Source: Gyrodactylus bullatarudis
Taxonomy: Eukaryota; Platyhelminthes; Monogenea; Gyrodactylidea; Gyrodactylidae
Assembly (NCBI GenBank): GCA_012064415.1
Contig: SSNU01000189.1
Coordinates: forward strand, 21,506-85,505
Direction of reading: 5' to 3'
Length of the DNA stretch: 64,000 nucleotides
The translations under genes were made by a program, and so were the position numbers. Shown here piece by piece: positions 47,601 through 59,600 of the stretch; the stretch's first letter is position 1, and every line of letters starts with the position of its first letter. Under the pieces are notes generated by a model. That model was not told the DNA's origin. It saw only the letters and a program-made list of their open reading frames with translations, and did not search any database.

Positions 47601-50600
47601 TCGATGTTTGGCTGACATACTTTGAACCGCATGAACAGGTGAAGAGATAAATAACTCCTTTCTTCCTCAGCTTCGTAATTAGATCCTTGTTCCGTCCGTT
47701 CAAGAGTTTGGTGGTCTTTTGTATGATTTGGAGCCTTCTTCCTGGGAACGTCTGCTTTCTTATATGGGGCAATTTGCTGTTCAGGATCGTTTTGCAGGCA
47801 TCTCATTTGAAAGTTAATCTCCAATAAATAGGCTCATCTTCATTCTCCGGTTCTTCGCGTCCAGGTTTTACATGGGCGTGCTTCTCTATGAATTATTCAT
47901 AACCATCTCTCACCTTTCTTGTATTCTTTAGGGGAGAAGCTGGAAGGAACTGTGAGGGGGCATTCTTTATCCGATAAATTTTCGTCTTGGCAACTGGTCC
48001 TTCCCGAATGACTTCTAATTGTAGAAAATTTAGAGTTTCATTGCTCTCACATTCATAAGTGAATTTAATGTCTACATGCATGCTGTTTAGATCCAGAAAC
48101 ATCCAGAATTGCCTGCAACACCAAACAGATCAATTTCCCCAATAATTGTATTGACAGACAAAAATTCAGCAGAGTTCTTTGTGAGAAATTAACAAAGATC
48201 AAAATGTTGGAATCGATTGAAAATGAAATTCGTATTATCAATGACTGGATCAGCACTAGTTTCAAATCGAATTTTAGCCATATATTTTCGTAAAGAAGCT
48301 TGAAAATTTCCATGCTGATATATAATGGTACTAAATTTAAGTGTGACTGACTGCTGCTGCTACATCAACCTATTGAAAAATGTCAGATTCTAGTAGCAAA
48401 ATATATTTGGAACCTTGGGAAATTTGTAGGAGGAATATTGTTTGATTTTGATTGGCCGACAAATATTCAATTTCTATTGGTCTATTATTCATGAGATTGT
48501 GTAAGTAACAGCTACTTGCACATTCACACTCTCGTCACTTTACAGGGCTTATACCTGTATGAAAATTTGCCGAAAATATCTGGGATGAATCGAAAGAGCG
48601 AAACTTCTGAAAATAATCTTCAGTTCTTCAAATAGCATTTTAATTCACCTTCGAATGAGCAACATACATTTCCAATAGGTTTCCTTTACTCCGGTTTTCT
48701 CACTTTCATCATGTATTCATAATGTAATAGATAAGTTACGATCAATGTGGAAACTCCCCTCAGTGTATACAATGATCGTTGCTTATATTATTCCATAATT
48801 TAATTAATAATTCTATCCTAAAATCTTTTTCTAGCTAAGAAATAGATTAGTTTAACACAAAATCAGTGTACACACTGACGATAAATGTGTACACTCGAGT
48901 TTCCACATTGACGACCATTGTATATACTGACGTTTATGGCCCTCTAAGTGAAAACTTAGTGTACACATTGGTGGGTTCGGTCATTAGTGTAAACACTGAG
49001 AGGAGTTTTCACATTGATTGTAACATATAAAATGTAGTAGAAAAATTGAGTAAAACATGAAATCTTAAATTTAAACCAATCAGAGTGAGTTTAACGTCTG
49101 ACCTTGAACATTTACGTTGGGACATAAATAAATCCCCCTAGTTTGGAAAAACGTTTGTTCTAGTTCTTTTCTCGTAAAGAAAACTAAAAAGATATAGATT
49201 CTAAATTGGATCCTTTAGAGGTATATATATTTCATAAATGATATGGTATTGAATGAGTACAAGGGGTTCAAAACGCTAATACATGATAAAGATGTAACTT
49301 ACGTAGAGAAGGTGTCGATACAGGTGTACTTCTGACACTAGTACTTTCAAGATTTATACTTGTATCCCTGGCCTTAACATCCACTGAATACGATGTACCC
49401 GGTTGGAGATTCTGAATTTGATACGATTTTTGAGTAGTGGAAAAGACTTTTGAATTAAAATTTATATCATAAATAATTTGGGCACAGATAGGTCGTTGTG
49501 CATCTGCTATTATAATCGAGATTTCAGTATAGGAATCAGCTTTCAGTGAAACTGAAGTAACAGGAACTGGGTCTGAAAAATTTCAAATTAAAAATTTAAA
49601 AAAAGTATAAGAATACCAATATGAAAAATCAAATTGAAACTTAGTAAAATTAAAAAAAAAATTACATGATGAAACTGTAGTAATATTAACCTTGTCTGAC
49701 TCTATAGTGTTTCCATTTGCATCTGAGGCTAGGACTGAGAGAGAATACTTTGTGCAAGGAGACAGTTCAGTAAGTGTATATGTCTGAACTTTCAATCCTG
49801 AGGTGGCAATAGTTCCATTTTTCTTGATGATAAATGATGTTGCTCCTGGTACTGAATCTTTCCATGCCAAAGTTATAGTTGAAGCAGTTACTTGGGTAGC
49901 TGTAACATTTTTAGGTGGTGATGAGAAAGCTAGAAAAAATTGAACGTTAAATTTATCGAGACAGATTAGAACTACATTGAAAATTCCTTATCAGCATTTT
50001 GTAGAGATTTTGAATCTCCACATGATGTAGAAATAGTGATCATAACAAATTTTGTTATTTACTCCAGAAAATGATTGGTAATAAGAAAATAAGGTAATGG
50101 TCTGGTTCGGGAACGACGCAAAATTTTATTTACGGGCGAATTTCACGTGAGCCAATGAAAATCGAGTAGGTCCCCGAGTACTATTCAATTCCTATTATGG
50201 TCTATTTAGATATATTCATGTATATAATCAACCTATTCTTGAATAATGCTATTCCTAATACAATTGTGTATGTCCTAGTTAAGGAACGAATCTTAATTTA
50301 ATCATATTTATCTTTCATTTCTTTTTGATTTTAATCAACAATTTAAGCTTTGCAAGGCTTATCTTAACATGCCTAATTTTTCCCCATTATTGTCTTATTC
50401 GATGGATGGGCTAGTGGAAGTTTTTAAAATTATTTTTATCATCAAGGGGGTCTCAATTTAAAAATTTTAGTCCAATGAAGTCGGAGGTACCGGTCACATG
50501 GTTGAGATGGACGAGACTAAGCTGGCCGGACGAAAATATCATCGTGGTCGTAATCTGAGAAATGAATGGGTTGTTGGCGCTTATGACCGAGAGACCAAAT

Positions 50601-53600
50601 GTATTCGTCTGGAAATTGTTACAGAGCGCAATCAACTGGTTCTCGGGAACTTTATCACTGAAAATATACTCCTAGGCTCAACATTAATCTCTGATGAATG
50701 GCGAGGGTACTCGGGCTATTTATAGACGATTAGTTAGAATCTTTTATAATAAATGATTGGGTATATAAACTATCTGTTGATGGTGAAATACTATCCTTTG
50801 TTCTGTACACATAAATATAAATTTCCGATTTCTTTTACCCTGGTCTTGCTAATTTTCGATAAGCATATTTTTTGACATTTAATGCAACCAAACAGCTAGT
50901 ATGTGCCCACATATTTTTTCGTGCATCGAATAATCTACCTTGTGGTTTGTTATATTTAAAATCGACTGTATCGGATTCAATTTTTCGAACCTGACAAAAC
51001 ATATGATTATTCATTCTATGCTCGGATGACTCACTTTGATTACTTATTGCGACATATGGCTTTTGCCCAACGTAGTTGCCTCTAAAATGTAATAGAGATT
51101 AGCCACAAGATTCATCTCAAGTACATGTTTCAAATTGATAGATAAATTCATACTAGAACTCTATATAACCAATCTTATCGCTAAAATCATATACATCGCA
51201 AAAGAGAGAATTACCCAGGGCCATATTGACAGACTATAATATATTTTGTAGCAGCGGCATTATTTGGACAGTATTTTCTGGCACAGCCCAAGTAGACGGA
51301 GTCTGCCCAAACAATTTGAGTGTAGTGTCCACACACACTTGAGCAAGAATTTGTAGCATAGACATAACTGGTTATTTCACTGAACCATGCATCAACAGCT
51401 CTGCAAGATAAAGATTACCATTAATTTACCTTTCTAATTAAGACTTTTGCGAAATTATAATATCTTACAACCACAAATGTGAGTATCACTTATACTTGCA
51501 GCGAATATCAATGTGGAACAGTTTGATATAAATATTCTAGTCGGAAGTGCCAACAGCTATTATTTACAGAATATTTATGAAATTCAACTATTTGATTTCA
51601 TCTATATAGTAATCTTTCATCAGTACTAGAACATGACTCACTCTTTGTTGGTTGCATTGTAACTAGCGGCGAAGAGATTTTCTCCAACATAAAAACGACT
51701 ATCTGTCCTATCTGCGGTCGAGCTGTGTGCAAATACACATTTGTCAGCATGAGTCTGAGATTTGGCTGCCAAAGTTTCATCCCAGGTCATTGGTGGCATT
51801 CTTGAAGCCTGAGGCTGTCGCTTTTCAGTTCCGTTGAGAAGACTCTGACGATAGAAATTGTGCACGTTGAGCATATCATTTTTAATTTGACTTGCAGTCG
51901 AAACAGCTACAAACAAATTTGCTCAAAACTAGATATTGAAATTTATTTTCTTGACTCACTTTGGTTTGTTGGCGGTAGTATAGCTGCTGTTGCATCTATT
52001 TAAACAAATGAGGGTTGTATTCATAATTGATTAAATTAATGTTGATTTTCAAGCACTCACTCTGGCTAACAATGGGTCTAGCAGTTGTCTGTATAGCTAT
52101 AAGATGAAAATATTTCTAGTTAACAATTTTGAAGCTAACATTATTCGAAATCTATAACCAATCGTATTATAGCATGAACGAATAAATGTAGAAGGCCGAG
52201 CGCACTGGTTCAAACTTGGTGGGTGAATTATTTTCACATTTGATCTATCATCAACGCTGTTTTGGTGATTACCATCAGCAAATTTATAGACGATTAGTTA
52301 GAATCTTTTATAATAAATGATTGGGTATATATACTATCTGTTGATGGTAAGATCCTATCCTTTGTTCTGTACACATAAATATAAATTTCCAATTTCTTTT
52401 ACCCTGGTCTTGCTAATTTTAATAAGCATATTAAGTATTTTTTGACATTTAATGCAACCAAATAGCTAGTATGTGCCCACATATTTTTTCGTGCATCGAA
52501 TAATCTACCTTGTGGCTTGTTATATTTAAAATCGACTGTATCGGAATCAAATTTTCGAACTTGACAAAACATATGATTATTCATTCTATGCTCGGATGAC
52601 TCACTTTGATTACTTATTGCGACATACGGCTTTTGCCCAACGTAGTTGCCTCTAAAATGTAATAGAGATTAGCCACAAGATTCATCTCAAGTACATGTTT
52701 CAAATTGATAGATAAATTCATACTAGAACTCTTTATGACCAATCTCATCATATACATCGCAAAAGAGAGAATTACCCAGGGCCATATTGACAGACTATAA
52801 TATATTTTGTAGCAGCGGCATTATTTGGACAGTATTTTCTGGCACAGCCCAAGTAGACGGAGTCTGCCCAAACAATTTGAGTGTAGTGTCCACACACACC
52901 TGAGCAAGAATTTGTAGCATAGACATAACTGGTTATTTCACTGAACCATGCATCAACAGCTCTGCAAGATAAAGATTACCATTAATTTACCTTTCTAATT
53001 AAGACTTTTGCGAAATTATAATATCTTACAACCACAAATGTGAGTATCACTTATACTTGCAGCGAATATCAATGTGGAACAGTTTGATATAAATATTCTA
53101 GTCGGAAGTGCCAACAGCTATTATTTACAGAATATTTATGAAATTCAACTATTTGATTTCATCTATATAGTAATCTTTCATCAGTACTAGAACATGACTC
53201 ACTCTTTGTTGGTTGCATTGTAACTAGCGGCGAAGAGATTTTCTCCAACATAAAAACGACTATCTGTCCTATCTGCGGTCGAGCTGTGTGCAAATACACA
53301 TTTGTCAGCATGAGTCTGAGATTTGGCTGCCAAAGTTTCATCCCAGGTCATTGGTGGCATTCTTGAAGCCTGAGGCTGTCGCTTTTCAGTTCCGTTGAGA
53401 AGACTCTGACGATAGAAATTGTGCACGTTGAGCATATCATTTTTAATTTGACTTGCAGTCGAAACAGCTACAAACAAATTTGCTCAAAACTAGATATTGA
53501 AATTTATTTTCTTGACTCACTTTGGTTTGTTGGCGGTAGTATAGCTGCTGTTGCATCTATTTAAACAAATGAGGGTTGTATTCATAATTGATTAAATTAA

Positions 53601-56600
53601 TGTTGATTTTCAAGCACTCACTCTGGCTAACAATGGGTCTAGCAGTTGTCTGTATAGCTATAAGATGAAAATATTTCTAGTTAACAATTTTGAAGCTAAC
53701 ATTATTCGAAATCTATAACCAATCGTATTATAGCATGAACGAATAAATGTAGAATTTTTCTTCTATTATTACTCTATGATAGCATTCTACGAAATTTCAA
53801 CAATATATCTTCGTTTCCATATTCACTCACCTCTTCGATATTCAATATTACCATCATTTTTTTTCTTGTTCTCTCATATCATATTAAATAATTTTTATTA
53901 CTCTTACTTCGTACTGCACCATATGGCCATTCGTCAATATAGTTTCCTCTAAGATAATATTTTATTCTATTAAAATGAATTCTTTTTCCGTTATATATTC
54001 AACTAAAATGAGCATATTCTAAAACGTTCTAAATATCTACAGAGAATTCATTATTCTTCACTGAATTTTTAATTAGAACCCTGAAGCTGAATTATGTATG
54101 AATGAAACAATAAATTTCATACATCAAATGCACTAAATTATTCAGTCCAACAAACGTTATCTTGGTTTTTGTGAGATTTATTTCATCCTAACTACTCACA
54201 CTAAGCTCATTTATTCAAAATCGAGTTTTGCTAGATTCTAATGAGTCTTCTGCTTGTTTTTTCACTAACATATAATCCTGAACAATGCTTGAGTATTTCA
54301 ATAGGAAGAAGCCTCCCTATTAGCCAACTATCAGCCTTATCTAGAACTGCCAGGGAGCGTAAAACCTGAGGTTCGATTCTTGAAGCAGACGTAAAACTTA
54401 CTGGCGATCTCTAATGAGGGTGAAATTATATTATAAGTTCTCGCTTGGTCTCAATTTTATTTTAATTTATAAATTTAAATTTATTGTAAGTATAATTGAG
54501 TTAGTCATTTGAGGTTCAACTGGAGCCACTGTAAGATAGACTAGAATCCTCTTGGCTGATAGGGAGGCTTCGTCCTATCGACATACTCTAGCATTATTCA
54601 GAATTGTATGATAGTGAAAAATAATTTAGTTAAAATGAAAATAATTACCCAGGTCCGTATTGACAACCAATAATGTATTTAGTACTCGAATTGTTGGGAC
54701 AGTACTTCTTCGCGCAGCCCAAGTAAATGGAGTCTGCCCAAACAACTTGGGTGTAGTGTCCACACACACCTGAGCATGAATTTGTCGCATAAACATAATT
54801 ATTTATCTCGTTGTACCATGCGTCTACAGCTCTGAAAAGAATGATCCAAGTGTATAATATGAATTTTGTTGAGTCCATGTTTATTTGAATGGTCACTAGA
54901 GCCTCAAAACATTTCCAAAATTTTATTTAATTAAATTTAATGAGCGTATTTTATATTAATAAACTCTTTAAACTCTAACTAAACTGTGCAAATTCGAAAT
55001 TTTCAATGCAGACAATTACAAGAAACGAAATGCTAGTTGAATATTTTTCATACCAGAATTATATTCATATCTTTCTGCCCTTTTAACTAGAAGAGTTTGG
55101 ATGATCAACTTTAAGATTTCACATGAAAATGAGAAAATATTTATTTATTTTTCGATCTGACTCTAGATGTAATGTAGGTCCCACAAAGTAGAGATATCCC
55201 ATACTTACTTGTTTTGATTTGAGGTTCGACGTTTTTAAATAATATTAGCTGAACTTTTATTCACATTAGTGGATGGTGACTTCAAATATAGAGTATCAGT
55301 TTATAACTTCAAGTTAAAGAATTATTCAAAGTGTAAATAAATACAGCCTATTTAAATTATTTTCATACTTTGCTCATGAGTAGTCAAAAATATCAATAAT
55401 ATTAATCTTGAGGCATTATAATAATACCTATAAAATTATTTCTAATACTTTTTGAATTAGTATTTTTCGAGGCTCTAATGATCCCTTCTAAGTCTGTATT
55501 AAGAATAATATCTCAGATTTTTCTTTTAACCCTTCATATGAATGCATAATTTTATCAGTACCCTCTATTAGCTGGATTAAAAGTAGCTGCATAGAGATTT
55601 TCTCCAGCATAAAAACGATCATCTGTTCTCTCATCATCTGTGCTGTGCGCGAAAACACATTTGTCGATATGAGCTTGAATTCTAGCGGCTAAAGCATCAT
55701 CCCATGTCATTGCAGGCATTTCTGTAGCTTGAGGTTGTCTCTTTTCATTTCCATTGAGGATACCTTGGCGATACGAGTTGTGCGCTCTGATTATATCATT
55801 TTTAAAATCACTCTCTATTGGAATAGTCGTTGTTTCTTCATCTTGAAATATGTACTTTATTAATGCCTATGATATTATATTTATATTATGAATAGTGCAG
55901 CACCTGTGGGATATATTACCTAAGCACCTAGAACAAAATATTTCTAGTAACCATTTTATTTATATTTACAATGTAAGTCTTACAGTCAACAAAGTGTCTT
56001 AACATATAGTGGAATCAGATTTTAGGAATCTTATGTTTGCTTAATTTATTTCCAACTTAAATTTGAAACCTACACCATAATAACCATGTTGATAAATTAA
56101 AGTTTTAATAAAAATTTCATAGCTGCCAGAAGTTTTCTGGTTCTTAATTGAAGATTATAAAAGTTTAAATACGAATTTTTTATCAGGGAATGTTCACCTA
56201 TGTTTTTAAATATTGAAGAAAAAGGACGCCGAAAAGTGAAGAATAAGCGCTATATTTCAGGCATACTCATCAGCCTCTTACATGCCAAATATATAGTAAA
56301 ATACAAAGAAAAATATGATGAAATCTGATTGGCTGTCTTGTGTTGGTTGTGGGGAGGGAGGACATCAATGTGACATCATGTCAAACGGGGGTAGAGGTTA
56401 TGTGTGAAAGGTGATATTTCCTCCCTAGGGTGGGATATGTAAATGTATGTTTAATATTTATTATATGATGTATGAGGTTAACTTATGAATAAGTCTTGTT
56501 TAGGAGGTTTCATACATCATCTAATACATATGAAATGAAATGAAATTTATCGAACAATTCAACAAATGATTATCAAAATCTGCTTGAAAGTTCTTTATGA

Positions 56601-59600
56601 CCGTTAAAAGAGGAAAATTTAAATAAAAGATTGATAATTTATCAAGATAATGCCCCCTCATAACAGTTAAATCTCAACAGTAAATGAAATCAAATTTATT
56701 GAAAAATTCATAAGTTCTGCTTTACATTCATCATTTTCATGTAAAAATAGTTATCAAGTACAAAAATAATAATAATAAGTTAAAGGAAAATAGAAAAAAG
56801 AAGAAAAATATTTTCATGAGTGTACATATTAAACATACATTTACATATCCCACCCTAGGGAGGAAATATCACCTTTCACACATAACCTCTACCCCCGTTT
56901 GACATGATGTCACATTGATGTCCTCCCTTCCCACAACCAACACAAGACAGCCAATCAGATTTCATCATATTTTTCTTTGTATTTTACTATATATTTGGCA
57001 TGTAAGAGGCTGATGAGTATGCCTGAAATATAGCGCTTATTCTTCACTTTTCGGCGTCCTTTTTCTTCAATATGCTCTCAACGTTTGCACAGCTAACAGA
57101 AGACATTAAGAATTATCTGTCTACAATAAGTTTTTAAATATATTGGTTCACCAAAGTAGAATTTTCCTTTTATTCTCTCGTCTTCCGTCTTTGTAGTATC
57201 TAGACTTTAAAACACTAAACCCCTTAAACAGCAGACTCAATTCGTGGAAAAGAATTGTTTATAGAAGGCTTGTGATGTTTTTTTTTAGCTAATAGTGGAT
57301 AATAGCTAAGATATGGATAAAAAAATGAAATAGATAATATTTATTACATATGTCACGTAGTAGTTACTAAAGGAATAATTTTTGGTTTGGGCTTTATATT
57401 TCTTTTTGTTTACTTAAATACTATTTTTACCTCTATACTATTGAAACACCAGTTGAAAACCACGAAAGAAAGTTTCTATTGTATTAGTCAAGATGGGATA
57501 CATTTGTGAGCAGTAACATTCAGCGACATGGGCTAATTCATAACTGAATAAGACAAACCTGTGGGATATATTACAGAGGCATCTATATCTTTTACAGACG
57601 AAAATGATACTTTTCTAAACTCAAATCGACAACAGTTTAAAATCAATATGGGATGTTCAAAAAGGGGGCGATTTTCAAGTGTTTTGATGTATAAAGTTTT
57701 AAGATCAAATGTAAAATGAACTGTATTGGTTAAAAATGAAACATAAAATTAAATTCAAGATTATAGTACTTAAAGTTTCTTTTCGAATCCACAAATCTCG
57801 GCATGATGGAAGATCTCATGGGAAAAACAGGAAGAATTGAAATTTTCTTTATGAATGATTCGTCATGCAATAACCATCTTGGTAAATCCCATTTGAGTAC
57901 TATATTTATTAGACTCTTATGCTTATTGAAAACTGATTTATCCTGTAAATTTACTCAGTGGATCATTACAAGGAATTCATAGGTGTTCAAAGTTCTGTCG
58001 TGCTCATTTTCGATTTTGAAATTAAAATTCAATCTGTAAACCTCAATCTGAGAAAAATTCATGATGATTCATTCTTTCACAATATGTCTAGTGTAGACTT
58101 TAACATGGGCATTGATGCCCCTCCCCCATCCGTATCCACACAGTCATGTAAAGGGTAATATGTGTGGAAAGGGAAAATTTGGCATTAACATACAGACAAT
58201 CATTTCACACAACATATGATGGGGTACTCTACTTCAGATCCCCTTTACTTTTTTAACATCTCACGAACTAATCGTGCCTCAATATAAGTAGTTTTTAAAA
58301 ATAACATATTGAAAACATCCTAATACACCCACTCACATTAGTTTTCTCCTACGTTTACTCTTCGAAATAAATTTTTTACAATATAAAAAAGGGGTAATTA
58401 CAAAAACAATAGGTAGGTGAGTGAAATGGTCAAAAACAATAGGTGTCAGATAAAGTATAATAGGTGATATTCGAGGTATATCCAAAAACAATAGGAATAT
58501 GATCACTTTCAATATCTGGGGTAGAGAAGTATTCATATACAATGGGATATACAAATATATATGGTCAAATACAATAGGTCAATCGAATGTTTAATCTGTA
58601 TTAATACCTATTTTCCAAGTTCAAAATGTTTTACACAGCTACATGAAGATTAGATATGTATGAAATTTAAGAGTTGTACTTCCTCGGATTGAATTCAATA
58701 ATGCTTTATGTGATATTTAAAATTTTTTATCCTATTTCTAGCTCAATATTTTGGCTCAGATTTTGATCCTTAATCTAATGCTTCGCGGACTTCAAATCAT
58801 AAAATAGCTAAAATTACTAACTTTTTCATTAGAGAGAGTTGATTCGTTTAAAGATGATTTAGTGTTCACTATCTTGAATATAGTATTTCTACGTTCCTTT
58901 CTGAATCGATGGATGTGAGGTTCTTTGCAAGTGAAAACTTAATGGAATTTAGTTAAGAAAAAAAGAATTCACGTAAATATCAGTTAGATTGCCATTTTTT
59001 AATTGAACTTGAAAAAATAAGTACAAAATAGGTATTAATACAGATTAAACATTCGATTGACCTATTGTATTTGACCATATATATTTGTATATCCCATTGT
59101 ATATGAATACTTCTCTACCCCAGATAATGAAAGTGATCATATTCCTATTGTTTTTGGATATACCTCGAATATCACCTATTATACTTTATCTGACACCTAT
59201 TGTTTTTGACCATTTCACTCACCTACCTATTGTTTTTGTAATTACCCCTATAAAAAATTATTCTCGATTTCGGTAGCTCAGCTCAAAACCAATCTCGAAG
59301 AACACTTAACTCAGTTAAATACCCCTGCTGATCAAGTTACCGGTTTACTCAAGAAGCTCGACTTTTTCATTAAATGGAATGGAAAATTTATCAAAAATCG
59401 GAAACTCATCGAATTTTATGAAGATTGTTTACACACCAAATCTTATTCTCGATTTGTTATTTTTAAAATATAAACTTAGAACAACAGATAAAGAAATATG
59501 AGTTTTGAATCCCCATGCTGTTTTGTTAAAGAGTATATTGTCGCACGATTAGTTCGTGAGATGTTAAAAAAGTAAAGTGGATCTGAAGTAGAGTACCCCA

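Noticed and set aside
52205..52225. GGTTCAAAC near the duplication junction, possible tRNA
   Set aside because: No cloverleaf can be drawn and upstream sequence is CAP intron.
54366..54380. GGTTCGATTC resembling a tRNA B box
   Set aside because: The arms around it do not pair as a T stem and no A box or acceptor stem is found 50-60 nt upstream; it lies in an inverted-repeat element.
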